A stretch of DNA of 64,000 nucleotides from NCBI GenBank assembly GCA_035041965.1, contig JAPYMA010000415.1, forward strand, positions 248,001-312,000, read 5' to 3'. This DNA is from Anisakis pegreffii (lineage: Eukaryota; Nematoda; Chromadorea; Rhabditida; Anisakidae). The position numbers were made by a program, and so were the translations under genes. Below, piece after piece: positions 1 to 13,607 of this stretch. Below the pieces are notes generated by a model that saw only the letters and a program-made list of their open reading frames with translations, searched no databases and had not been told where the DNA came from. Each line of letters begins with the position of its first letter. Position 1 is the first letter of the stretch.

Positions 1-3000
1 AAAAAATACAACCACGGAAATGGGGCAATAAAATGATAATCAGTTAAATGGTATGCAACATTTCAATAAACACAGTTGCATTTTAGTATCTACGATGAAA
101 CCAAAATTATAATTCGGTGCTTGATAAGCATTCTAAGTTGTTTACTTGCAGCTGTTAAGCAACTGATAACAACAATTAACAATGCTGCACTTTTGTGAGC
201 AATACAAAGTAGCCAATACTAATAGCACCTGAAGGAGTCATAACGTATTGATCGTATCGTCGTCCATTTGAAAGAGAGAGACAGTGCTTTGAGGAATATG
301 GTTCGGAATGACTACGACACGTTCTGGAGGGTAGAACTTCAAGCATCGATGTCAGCACTGAAAAACAGGCGGTACACTCTAATATTTTACATTTTTCCTG
401 GATGAACAAGTGAACAACACTAAAACGAGTCGAATTTGCGAAAGCATTCAATTGCGCTCTACTCTGTGGCAATAAAGAATTCCTGGCCAATGATTTTCGC
501 AATTGTTTTCCAGGAGAAAAATTCTCGAGGTGAATAAAACCGTCAATTGCACCAAAGTGCTTGAACTGAACGAAACAGATCGCCTCAATAAGGTCCGCCA
601 TGAGGTTCGACAATTCAGCACTGATTATGATCGATAGAATGATCAAGTGCGCCATGAGCGATTGGCGGCACAGTTGAATGGCGCTCAGTCATACGGAATC
701 CATTCGGAAATCTGGCACTATCTCTGGAATCAACTATGACTCCTCGGGAACATACAAGAACTACTTCGCTAGATGCGTCTCTTTGATCTGATAATACCGA
801 AAAATCGTGGGTGTTAAGCGAAACTGTGGGGATTGAATTATGAATAAGGTCGTTTGGTTTCAGAAATGTCACGTAAAATCGTAAGACAATTTTTTTATCG
901 GGCTGAGCATGATTGCATTTCATGGTGTGATTTTGCTATGATAATTAAAATGTTGGATGGCAGTCTTGTGTAACATAAACTTCGGATTAGCCAGGACAGC
1001 AAGTTTGGAACTGTAAGGTTTGGAGGCACCACTGAAAACAACTGAAATGTTCTATCGACATCATTTAGTTTGCAATCAAGTATTTCCAGTGGACCATATT
1101 GATAACTTAGGAGGACCTCATTGAGCTAGCTGGACACCACTTGAGAGACACTCGTCACTGCTTACGGATGTAGCCATCAATATTGTCTCGAGTATATGCT
1201 GAAACTTCGTCAAATAATGAGGAAAATGTACGACTTTTGATTGAAAGACCGAAGATTCGGTACCTGTCTGTGACACACGTATCATTGCTTGATGAAGAAT
1301 CAAACAAAAAAGTAGACGTTACTGAACTATGTTCAAGTATACTGCTATTGACTACGTTTCATAAATTTTCTTGTCCCTTATCTATCATTCTTTATTTTTG
1401 AGCATTTTCTTAATGGGACGTTCTGAAACATAAGGGGAAATAAGATACTCAATTTAGAGGAATTGTGGCAAATTTCGTTACTTGTCTAATCATTAATTAC
1501 TGATGCAATTGCGTCACTTAGGATGTTTAAAGCTATCTTCCAAAAAACTCATCATAATATATGAATTCATCATTCATACATAATGAGTTAGCACTCGTAT
1601 CAGATGATCACCCTGTTTTCATCGGACGGTTCTTATTTTCACTCCTCTGAACTGCCGTGCTAGTTCTCATCATGCGTACAGTCCCAGTTAGCAATGCCTT
1701 GCAGTTTCCCAGTGCATCCATCCACGGCCCATCTAAAACGTACATGAATCTTGCTTACAATTGGAAAAGAATTCAATCAAATTCAAAAATGCTACGAAGT
1801 TTTGTGTACGTCATTGTATAATAATATCTCTTCGATCGTTGTTCCAGCACTAACAATAGTGTTGCGATGACAATGTAACCTCTCATTGTAATCTCACATA
1901 TCATTAAACAATGTGCCGTAGCGCTTCTTCTTAAAAATGAAAGCCTAACAATACATCCATTTATTCCGTCTTTCTTTCCGTTAAAACGTACTTTGCAATG
2001 ATTTATTTTGTTGTTTCCAAACGCTGGACCCGGCATTTAGTTTTGCACCTGTTCATCCGAACAGGCTTCGATTTTCAGCAAATCGACGATGATGCCGGTC
2101 ATTTTTCAATTGAGCAAACAACATCGATCATTTGGACATGCATGAGCAAAAAAAATTTGTATATGAGACTAAGTCTCAAAGACTTCTACGAGAATTGATT
2201 GATGATTGCTCATGTAAAAGGAGCATTCATCCATGATCAAAACGTCTCATCACATCGTCGACAATAAGATCTAGTCGATAGAAGTACAACATCAAATACT
2301 CGTCTTGTGATATTATTAATGCGTTGCATACGGTGAGTGCTTCAGAATGTTTCTGTCAACTCGGTTGCGATGACAATGTAACTTCTACGAGAATGAATTC
2401 GTAAATGAAATAATTCGATGAATCGTTGATAAACGATAGTCGTCTAGTCATGGATGTTCGTTTTTAGTGCATTTCGACAAGTACATGCGAAAAGCGTAGA
2501 GTTTACTTGTCTGATCGTGAATGTTAGGGCGTTCTCGTACCCAGACAAGCTTGCATGCTTCCATTGCTGCTTTTTACACTGAACATTGCAAGTCCGCTTT
2601 TTGACACATAGTGATTAATCACTGCGATCGTCGTCACACTGTTGCGCTAAATTTTTCAAAAACACTTGATCGATCCACTTATCAAGTTTGCTCCATTGAG
2701 AGGAAACAGCACGACTTGTTAAGAAGCTCTCTTTCAGACGACGGATCACTCTATTCAAACTTTCATAGACTAACTATAAGTCCTAGTCGGAAACCCACAA
2801 TTTTGTTTCGGTACGATCGGACAAAGAAGATTTTGCTCAAAGAAAAATCCGCACATATGCTTCCACGATATCAATACATTGGAACCCGAGAAGATGCAGA
2901 ATATTCCTGAATTATAATCATGTTCTGTGAAACGGCTACAAACACTTTCGCAATATTACGGAGATTTGGGAAAAGAGAGCACTTGAATAGATTGTACCTG

Positions 3001-3110
3001 ACCAACACTACTGTTATCGGTTATATCAGTGTGCAGTTCTTAAATAGAGCTGAATTGCAAACAATTGAAATATCTCTTCGAACGCATGCATATTTCTCAT
3101 AATCCTGATG
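1..3110 (+). other. Unassigned region with coding-like segments in shifting frames
   Basis: No intact gene is visible. On the + strand, protein-like open stretches follow one another in different frames: about 244-408, 429-530, 524-720 (interrupted by one in-frame TAG), 736-840, 1183-1340 and 2611-2910. Some are rich in charged residues, for example LNKVRHEVRQF near 575-620. No acceptor/donor pairs with compatible phases were found between them. The pattern could be an old pseudogene or transposon ORF with several frameshifts, or chance. A 19-bp and a 14-bp sequence recur in this stretch (see repeats). I could not name a family. Confidence 0.2.
1861..2394 (+). repeat. Mosaic of two short direct repeats
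   Basis: The 19-mer gttgcgatgacaatgtaac occurs at 1861-1879 and again at 2364-2382. The 14-mer acttctacgagaat occurs at 2182-2195 and again at 2381-2394. The two second copies overlap by two bases, so 2364-2394 reads as a join of two upstream segments. Confidence 0.7.
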
Positions 3111-6100
3111 CAATGGAATATCATGCCATATATGTGGAAACACGGTATATATGATACCTAAAGTTAACATCGATCTGATCCTACAGATCAAGATGTGCTT
3201 TTTGTAGGACTTTGAAGTGAAATCTTCTGACAAAATGCGAACCTCTCTCAAACCGAACTTCATGCTCTATGAGGTGAACATAAAGAATCACCATGATGCT
3301 CGTAAGATCTGAGAGTACAAATCGTTCATAAATAATATATTTGACACTCACTCGCTAGCATGTATCTTGTCGTCAAATGATTTATTCATGTCCACTTGAG
3401 CCGTGCAAGTGTGAAAGTAAATCAAATGCAAAGTATGATCGATCGAGCAGATGTCACTACCGGAAATTCTCCGAATGATTACTGAGAGTGAGATGCACAC
3501 TCGAATATGTTAAGTTCAACGTTCAATTAATCTCATTGAAATAAAGTGATCTTATAGGTGAGTCCATGCATATAAATGAGTTATACTTTACTGACTATGA
3601 ATGTTGATAGTGTCATACTCGTGCAATTAGTTTTTTGTCTTGTTGAGTTCTCAAAAAGCGAAGAAATTATTTTGCGTGCATTTGCATGCACCGTCAACGA
3701 GCTAAATGAATGTCCGCAATGAATATGAAATGTATTCTGACAGGTTAACGCATCATGCATCCAAGTCGAAAGCGTCTAAATTTAATGCGTTTTACATTTG
3801 TCCTTAGTCCACAGTGAGACTCTTCAATTGCGCTTTCATTCGGCATGCATCATCATTCGATTTTCATTGTGCATTCAATCTGATCAAATGTGTGAAAATT
3901 CGATTAGATTTCAGCAAATTCTAATTTCCTCTCAATTGAATACTCTTAGACTTAATTAAGCAACTATGATAGAGAAAGTAATGCCCACATAATAATGAAA
4001 TGTAATGAGAAAAATGAAACACTCTCCGTAATTTTCAGATGCACCTACGCATTTGTATGTGTCGATTCATGTTTTAAGTTTTTGCATGCAATCATTCGAA
4101 TGAAGCCGAAGAATTTCAGGTGCTCTGTTGACGAGAGTGTGATCGCTTATAGAACATCAATGAATTTGAAAGGTTTCATAATGCCTCAAAGCCATTTTCC
4201 AACTGATTATTTACGGCTTCCTGCAGCACTCTTAATAGAGCACTTTGAAAAACCTTCAATCTAATTGAAACTATTCATTTGATCATTTTTCTATGTGGCA
4301 ATCACTCAACATTAGGGGAGGCTAGTCGCCTGAGTAAACACCAATATAATACGATTACGTTCATTGCAAATTTCAGCGTTTCTCTTTGAGAATTCAAAGA
4401 AGGCATCATAGAGCACTGAATAAAATTTTAATTTGCATTCGCTCTACTGCATCACATGAAACTTCTAATTAGAAAGATCTCGTCTATTATAGATATTGCT
4501 TCAAGTAATTCGCTGCTGATTCAAAGAATCATAAGTACGGAAAAAATAACGATTAAATTAAATATACACAGAATTCTTATGTTGTTCGTTCATCCTACGT
4601 TCCATTTATCTTTTTGTTGTGTTTTCGTAAAAATCTTAAAATTTGAAAAATATCGTTTGATTCGATGAATGAACAAACTGTTCCCTCGCAATCAATTTTT
4701 GCTTTTGTAAACTTTCGAGAAAATTGCACGGAAACATAAAGTCGTTTCAATTCAATTCAATCGCAGAATGTTGGTTAATCGTTGTTATAGAGGATTAGCA
4801 AAATGGATCGAATATGCCAACAAGTAAATGAATTATTAAAAGCATCATATGTGATGTAATGAATGTCTCTGTGGTTGTTGAATGCGTAATATTTACTCTG
4901 AATAAAGCATTGATAATGAATGCGCAAATCCATTGCATTTGTTACATCCTATTCAATTCGTAGCATGAATGTTTAGAATCCGAATATTGTTGTCCGAATA
5001 ATTGAGCGTCGTCACTTCCGGAACTGTTTACTTAGAATTTCCATGCCGTTTCATTTTGATCTTTTCGCTTTTTAACCACCTCGATTCGATATGTTTTAGC
5101 AGTCTGAATCCCAAAATCAGCGAAAAAATTTGGCAAAAGCGATAAGATACGGGATGGAATCTGTTCAACGTGTAAAAAAGTGAATGGTGTTGATTGCTTA
5201 TTCTCGTCGTTGTGGCTAAAGAAATTGCATGATCAATATACAAACTGAATCATTTATTCCATTCCTTTCACTCGTTCAGCATCACTAATTTCAAGAGGTT
5301 GAATAAATACTATCGAGTAGTATCAATGAAAATACTCATTCTTAATCACACACTTGCCACAAATGAATAATGTCCTTAATGAGAAAACTCTTTAATATCT
5401 TACAAAGGATGTATCTTTTAGTTTTTAATATCTTTAAAAATTTTAATGAAGACGAAAAACTTAAATTCACGAACGCTCATTTTCATTATTTTCCATTTAT
5501 TAACATCTGTTTTGCTGGCGTTTATTTGAGAACTTGTTCGGTCGTGATGCTGCTGCTGCTGAAACAATGAATATTTCATTCATTTTATCACGCTTCTAGC
5601 TAACCGACGTACATGCACACATCATTACTCAGCAAATTTGTTAATTTTCGTGAAAAAAAGAAAAAATATCACCAAGGTCTTGTTATTATAGCTTCTGCAC
5701 CATTATTATGATCAACCACAACCTTTTTATCGTAACCATCACTAATTTGCTCTTCTCTTACAACGGGTTTTATTATCAGTTAATACGTCCATCCATACAT
5801 CATGTTCTAAAGATGTCCTTGAAATCAATACTTTAACACTATATCATAAGCAGCACTATGTTTGCAAGCTCAAACTCCTTCCTGGTGTTATCTGCATCAA
5901 TCGCACCTGCTGCATCTCGCATGTTTTCAGCCAATGGATATTATCACTGTCCACACCTCACATTTCATCTGTTTCATTTGGAAACACTGAGAAATTTCGT
6001 CTATGCTTATCAGATTATGTCGCGAAAATTTTTCACCAGTTGCTCTCTGATCTTTTCATCATTTGCCCTCTTGCATAGGTGAAAAGGATTCATTTGCATG

Positions 6101-7229
6101 TGTTTCGTCAAGTTAATTTTCTGTTTGTCTTCTAAAGAATGCTTCAAACGTTTATCATCCTCCTTCGTCGTCACTACACAAAAGTCACATTAAAGATTTA
6201 CCATCTCAAGTATGTTCATTCATCAGCTTCTAATCTTTATTCAACAATTTTTGCTGATTTTAGCCTTTATGTTCAGAGATTAGCAACTCGTCAAGTTATA
6301 CGGTGAATCGCCCTGCAACATTTTCACTACAATGTCGATTTGATTCGTTACCGTATCCTTGCCACAGTCCTTTTTTGGTTAAAACGTTTTTGAATCATTA
6401 TTTATTAATCACTTTTTTCATATCAGACACATTGTTGTTTCACTTTATGACTTTACATTAGTTAATTTTTCAGGTTGTCCTATTATTTCCGAACAAGTCT
6501 ATCATCCCATTTCGGTGAGCCAAATGTCAAAACTTCAGAGAATGCTATTTCAGTTTGATTTTTTCTGCATCAGTTCTTTCATTGTTGCAGTTACGTATGA
6601 TGTTTGACCATTAGCCACAGTGTTTTGAGTGATGGTTTCGGGGAACATTGGCTCAATATGAATATTAAATTGAATCATAATCAAATAAGTTTCTGCATTT
6701 ATATATGAGGCACTACGATATTGACGACATGAGAGCATCGTCAACAATGTAGAACAATTGGACTGCACGCAGCTCACTCAACCACTTGCTTGACATTCTT
6801 TTTCTGGTCGTGTCGACTGATTCACTCAGCAATTCAACAAGTAATTTCAATTTTCATTACAACACAATAGTTTCATTAGGAGGTAAAATAATGTGTGGAT
6901 ATCACACGATGAGGATTTATGTGGGTGTGCACTCAAGCAGTCTGAATTGAGCAAAGTGTTAATCAGTTACAATGTTCGTGCGATATGAAAAGTGCTGGTG
7001 ACAAATAACGTTAAAGTGGCTAGGTTTCATTCAATCAAAGTGGCAATTTTTTTTGGCATTCCCACATTTCTTGTGTCATTCATCTGTCAACAGTTGTGAT
7101 CAAATTGGTTTGTTGATGATATTTTTATGAGCTCACACACTTCAGCGACTAGTCAACACGAGAAATGGCGGATATTGAAATGTTTTTTTTTTGTTCAGCA
7201 AATGAAACGTTGCTTACTTACTTCGTCGC
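3111..7229. other. Intergenic DNA, no gene seen
   Basis: AT-rich sequence with short, overlapping open frames on both strands and no exon series with matching splice sites. The longest candidate is an 89-codon + frame at 3995-4264, which resembles no family I know. The stretch has many TGAATGAATG-type and TGCATGCA-type words, as elsewhere in the window's noncoding DNA. Confidence 0.4.
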
Positions 7230-7256
7230 ATATATATATATATATATGTATATATT
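7230..7256. repeat. (AT)n microsatellite
   Basis: A run of alternating AT with one interrupting G (tatatgtatata) between ordinary AT-rich flanks. Confidence 0.9.
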
Positions 7257-9517
7257 GCGAAGCTGATGAAGCTTAACTGATATTTCACACGAAAGCATGT
7301 GACTCGTATGTTGAACCGTTATCATAGTGCATTTTCAATCGCCAGTTTTTCAAGTTGCCGCATTGCTCTGCAAAATCGGTTCTATCGTCTGAAATTCCTG
7401 TTCGAGCGCATAAGCTGCAATCGGCCTTCGTCGTCTTCGCTTCATGATGAATCCAAATCAATAGTTCACGCTAGGATACTGAAAAGTTTTCTCAGTGACA
7501 GTTCGACATTATTAAAAAACCACCATCATATTCAATAATAATCTTGTCTATACATGTTCACATTTATTCAGAATTCGTGTCAGTTCACTGCATAATATAT
7601 CTTAAAAATTTCTTCAGGGCACTTTTTTGACATCACGATTCGCGCATGCAGCGGCATATTTGTAATGTTTTTTGTGCTGATTGATGTTTCTGTGGTTGCT
7701 GTAGATGGCAAAGGCTTTCATGCAATTGAATTCATCATTACGAATGAGTACATTCATACCAATCATTATTAAAAGCTTTATAGAATGCTTCATCAAACTG
7801 CTTCATCAAAAGCATTAATTAACGAACAGACTTACCTTATCTTGAATGCATCCAACCATCAAATGAACACTTCGGTTGACGTTTTGTAAACCCTTACTTT
7901 ATTAGTTAATTCCCTTTGGACCATAATTTTATTGATGTGAGTAACATTTCAATTTTTAGTCTGCATTGGTTCGGTGCAATCAATATTCGATAGAATCAAC
8001 ATTTTAACACCGAACGTTTTCATCATTTGCACTCAGTTCATTCATTAACGCCGTTATGATTACGAGTCCTCAATCGGAAGTGCTATTATTTTCTCAAGAT
8101 ATACCATAGCAATGTCATTTTTCACTCGAATAAACCTTATGTGATTGATAATGGAAATCACAAAAATGTACGGTAACATGCTCACAGCAAAACGTCTATC
8201 ATCTATATAAGTCCCTTATTATAACAATGATGTTCATTCGCTGCTATGGTATCACACAATCAGTGAAATCTATCAATGAGTGAGTGCATTGAGTTTCCTG
8301 GCGTTTGAACTACTTCAACAGATTTCACTTAATTTTTCAGTGTGTGCTCGTCGATCCAGCTGAAAATTTTTGCGAGTGATTAAAATTTCAAAAGTTCAAG
8401 CTCATTTCACATGCTTCATTTATCTTCCCCTCTCTCAGGAACACTAAAATTTGCGACAAATTTTTTTCTGAGTGCATCAGAAGGCAAGTATGGAAATGAC
8501 GCGAACAAAATCACGACGAAATTCATCGCTGGACATATTCATCGCTGGAATTCTTGCTTAATCAACCACTGTTGCAGCCAATAGCAACAATCGGAAGTGT
8601 TGCTTTCCGCATGTCTAAGACGGTTCGCAATCAACGCTGTCTCGAGAAACGAAATCCGATTTTGTTTCACACAATTTCCTGCCGACTAGAGCGTCTGCAA
8701 ATTTTCGTTGACAGTTCTGGTGATCTTCAGTGATTGCTTCGTCCGTGTAATTGCCCGATTTCTGCCTACTCACTCGCAGTAAATACCTCACTCATTTCAC
8801 AACAACACTTGAAGACGTCCTTAATTATTTTTGGGCTCTGATTTCGTTGACTTTTCAACTTAACTGATAGGCATCAAGGTTTTTCTGTTTGGATTCATTC
8901 ATCGCGAATCAATCACAAATGGCTTGCCAACAAACAATTACCATTTGTTAACGGTGAAATTCGGTCTTTTCGAAGGATCTCGACGCCTCTTTATCAAATG
9001 CGTCGATGTGAAATTTCGATGACAAGCAGACACTCGTTCTCACGTTCAAGAACTGTCTTCAAATGTCTCATCACCATCCAGAAACGACCTTCGTACAGCT
9101 ATTATTATTACGTGTTATTGTCATGAGTTATCGAAGTCAGCCAGATAGTTATCAAAGTTAATCATTGAATCAGACCAGTGTTTATCATGATTGGTACATT
9201 CCAGCGCATCGTACCAATCGCAATAATCACCTGCCCACTCACAGCCAGTTGATCTATCAGCTATAAAGTTTGCCTTATTCTCTTTTGTTTAATCGCATAA
9301 TCAGTCCTCTGTCAACAACCCTTCCAAAAAGTTTTTCGCAACCTTCAACATAATTATTATTTCATGATTATCACTTAAGAAACATTCAGTTTCGTTCGAA
9401 GACGTGTTTCTGAAAGAGTTTCAATGGAAACAAGTCAATTATATTTTGCAGTCCATCGGAATTTAGCAATTAAATCATGAGATTATATTCCCCTACAAAA
9501 AAGTCTGCTCTTAAACA
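7257..9517. other. Intergenic DNA, no gene seen
   Basis: Only short open frames on both strands. An Arg-rich minus frame near 7360-7455 (starting MKRRRRRP) ends after about 31 codons and has no convincing splice context. Confidence 0.4.
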
Positions 9518-12500
9518 TTAGCTATGTGCCCAATGCTCTAAATAAGTACAATCGTAAATGCTGTATGGGTCAATGTTAGGATGAATTTCGATGAATTTCC
9601 ATAATGCTCGTATATCAACCCACAATTTGCGAACATACCAAACGAATGTACGCACATCAAACAAAATCCCCAATATCATTCGACTATCGTAAATTTCACG
9701 CAATGCCATGGGGCACATAAATTGAAAATCACAATATCTGCAAAAAGCTAATAAAAATTTCGCACTTACGCTTGCAACCAGCTCAATAATATCGCCTCAA
9801 TACCGTTTGATTGCATTTGTTTGCATTTGCCAGTTCTTTTGCAACATTTAATCTAATCTTCCGCCAGTCAACTGGAATTTGAAACTAAACATGGACGAAC
9901 TTTTGACTGATGAGCAAACTTTTTTGCAGGGAAATATAATTTTTGAATTGATGGAACAAAATTCTCTGAGAGCAATAATATTCTTGAAATGAGTTTAGTT
10001 AGCTTGGCCATCCGGGGTTGGTTCATCGCTGAATTTTGCACTGGCAATTATTAATGATTATTGTTTGTGTAATCTAGAGAGTATGAAGACTGCGGCAATA
10101 ATTCAATGCCAGCAAAGAAAGCCGTGCAAAAGAAACATGTGTATGCACATGCATTCATTCACATGGCTGGCTCATTATTCGCTTTGAATACGCCTAATAG
10201 GCCATCAACTAGGACATAAAACACATAAGCTCCACTTTCCAATGATCTCCTCATTCATTGTTCATGCTTTGTCGTTTTTGTCCATCTATCTCATTATTTG
10301 GACCAGCGATCGCTCGCTCTCAAATTATAGCATTTCACTCGAGGCATAATTGAACGTGAACAATTCGTTTGCATTGTGTCGAAAAATTCTCAAATTTGTG
10401 TCGATCCGAACTCGGTCGGTATTTCCCAGCCGTTCGAATGATAGTTGAAAGTGATGAGAACCCTTAATAATCACTTGAAAAAACTTTAGGCAAGTTAGAG
10501 AGTTCATTCATTTACTACTGCAAAACCAATGACTATTCTGAAGAATACAACAGCATTTGCATTCGCCTATTTATACACATGAGTTTGGCGAATGTAAAGT
10601 GCGATTCTTTTTTTTGTTTCCTGCTCAGGATCGTCATGAGTTCGACGAGCATTTGCATCGTTGCTATTATCAACGATGCTATTATCAGGTGTCTATGACA
10701 TTTTTGGAGAGCACGCATCATTTTTTGTTAAGTCTTTTTAGTAGTAATTATGTCCACTCTGATTTACGTCATTTCACTGTCTTTAATGCCAACTGCAAAA
10801 AAGTAATTCCACATAATTGGAACGACAACAATGAATGAGGCAGGCACAACCCATCCATTTTTCTGTCTAAAAATGAACTTGATATCATCCAACCGTTACG
10901 TTTTCGAATCACATGGAAATTATTTCAGTGCTCAATAACTATGTTGGTTGGCAGTGAGATATTAAATGTTGATTGTGACGTTGAGTCTACGAGCGTTCTT
11001 TCGCAACGATACAAAAACACTTTCAATTGAATGTATCACGATAAATCAAAATGCGCAACGATAATGACTTTTTGCATTCATAAGGAACAATACAACATTC
11101 AATTGAACGACGCAAAAAGATCACGAAAATTTTGCTCACGAATGAGATTTTGAGGAAAGAGCATCACGAATGGAGTGCTGCTGATGTTGACGTCGAGTTG
11201 TTAACTGAAACTAGGTTTTTCGTGTCTTTTTAATGGTGAATTAATGTGTCCATGGCAACTTGTCATATTTATGCATGAGCATCGAAATGATGTGTCAGCA
11301 CTAATATCACTTAATCAATCACTATCAACGATGACCATTTCGGATGAGTTTTTGCTACAGCTTTAAGGCGTTTTCACAATGCGACGAAGCAAGCGATTGA
11401 ATGCGAATTAGATCAGTCACTGAATATTTCATCACGTAAATGAAATAATCACAATCAACCCCAGACGTTCAATGTTTAATTGATAGTATTATAAAATTCT
11501 GCGTTCAGTTACACACCCGAATGATTCTTTGCTTATTCGAGTATTCCCATTTTCAGTGAAAGTTCAACAGATCCAAATGTTATTCAACAAAATTGTATAC
11601 ACCTATTGAATAGTCTCGGATCGTGAGTAAAATTTTTTATTATCTTTGTTTGTCGTGGCAAAATGCAATCAGAACTATTCAGTTTTCTGCGAAGTTGCTA
11701 TTACCATCATTTATTATTATTAACATGGGAGTAAAGTAACAATTTTATCATTATTGTCATAATATTGTTACTATTACTATGATTGTCATTGATGTTATCA
11801 TTATCGTTATTATCATTATTATTATCATTATTTTTACTCACATGTTAATTTTTACTTACATGACTTAAATTTTACTCATATGATCTTATTTATCATGATA
11901 ATTTCATACTGCGCCCGCTATGAGGTATGTCGAAATTTTTTCCATAGAACGAACGCGTCGAGTGGGATTGGACCTCTGAGAGCTGGCGGGTTGCTGCTGG
12001 CTTAGTGAGATAAGGATGGCGTGTTGGTTCAATCAAGATGATTTCGAATGAAATTATTGTAAAAACGTGTTGATCACGCTTCAATAATGCAGTAACTCGC
12101 GAAATATCCCTCAAATTTATCGCTTGGTCAGACTGAAAATTAAATTTTAATCAGTTGGAAATAATTAAGAACAGAATGAAGGAACAATGTGGAGGGAGCA
12201 AATGGCAACAAGTTAACAACACAACAACAATGCGATAATAACAGTCTTTTATCGCTCTTCTTGGCTCATTTAAGATGCGTTCGTTCATCTTCTTGGCTCT
12301 CGATTGACTTAATTTCACTTCATTCGTGTTTCGTTGTGGTGAGGAGCAATCTTGATGACGTATCACTCGAATTCTTCATCGTAGTATCATTGAATTTAAT
12401 TAAAATTGCTAATGTTTCCGATGCGATGATGCTGAAGCCACAAGAGATCTGTGATGAAGCAATTCGAACTGGAGATGCGATTGATTCTACTTGCATCACT

Positions 12501-13240
12501 TCTTACTCCTCTCTAGATTTGTTTATCATTCATTACTTATTTAGGTAAGGACAGAGGTGGCCATCAGCACAAATTTCCGTTACTTGCTTAGTTAGCGAGT
12601 AATGCACTATTGTCCACGTTCTCTTGTGGACATGTGCCCATTTCATGGCTCGCGCTCTGCGACACATGAACAACGTCCACCACATACACATTCATTTATC
12701 ACATAGTCTCTAATCCTAACACGATACTAATTCTTCTCACATCTGGTTCATGCACCTAATCCGATTATGCCAATTTATCAAAAATTTCATCGGTCCACCA
12801 ATCTAAGCTATCAACCAACCATCTACTATCCGTATTTCGTATGAGCTGTGCGTTCGGATTGCTTGAGTTCTCGGTAGAATTCTCGGTGATTATGAACGGT
12901 TAATCACACGACTATCAGTCGGTTGCTTCCATTGACCAGAAAAGTTTTCTGTGTTGTGTTAAGCAAATTTGTGCTCTACATTAAAGAATTGTCAGCTTAA
13001 AAGATCAACTGAATTTTGAACGTCCTCCTAGAAACGGATTTCGTGGAGGAATTCTGCAGTTTCCGTCATATTTTATTGGTGATTTATTGAAAATGATATC
13101 GCTCAGTGCCAACTGCTTGAAGTCAGCTTTTCGCCTGCTCTCTAGTTTGCAATTATTTCTCAATGCTCGATTTTGGGAAGTCATAAGCATAAATGCTAAA
13201 AACGAATGCATTGAATACTGAATCCATTTCACATTTGATA
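9518..13240 (-). other. Unassigned region with weak minus-strand exon candidates
   Basis: Three minus-strand frames look exon-like but share no proven gene. The 9518-9742 frame follows a good acceptor (tttttgcag) and is open for about 74 codons to a stop; it reads ...KFIEIHPNIDPYSIY.... The 10325-10483 frame follows an AAG acceptor like those of the real genes here and reads GSHHFQLSFERLGN.... The 13005-13190 frame reads KLESRRKADFKQLALSD.... None resembles a family I know, and their splice phases do not obviously chain together. A + strand 60-nt open block at 10630-10689, between TTTCCTGCTCAG and CAG|GTGTCT, carries a near-tandem 15-bp repeat (RCYYQRCYYQ). Random open frames of this size are common in this window. 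Confidence 0.15.
11697..11860. repeat. ATT/GTT-rich simple-sequence tract
   Basis: Degenerate trinucleotide tract of ATT, ATC and GTT units (attattattatta, tattatcattattatt). No coding signal. Confidence 0.8.
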
Positions 13241-13607
13241 ATTCATTCGTTGGAATCGTTTCGATGGCAAAATTCTTCAGTACGTCGGCAATTTGCGCAA
13301 CTGAAACACTCCTTAGCTTATTTGAGATTATGATTTTTTAACAGAAATGGAATTCATAACGCGGAAATGGAATTCATAAAAAACTGAATTCATTCGCATT
13401 AACATCTGAATATTTTCCGTTGATTAAGTGCCGTCAAAATGATCGAATCTATTGATCTTGCACCCACAACAACACTTCAGCGTGCTTGTATGTGTTTCAC
13501 ATGAATCTAACCGTCATTAGCTTCGAAATTTGAAACTTACCATAGTGCAATATTCATTTAGTCGTTGTTATTATATGTTGTGTCTCGAAATACATATGTG
13601 CTTAAGC

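Noticed and set aside
176..655. 159-codon minus-strand ORF
   Set aside because: Long but without domain or splice context. Open frames of 147-166 codons arise elsewhere in this window opposite or outside real exons, and the plus strand reads at least as protein-like here.
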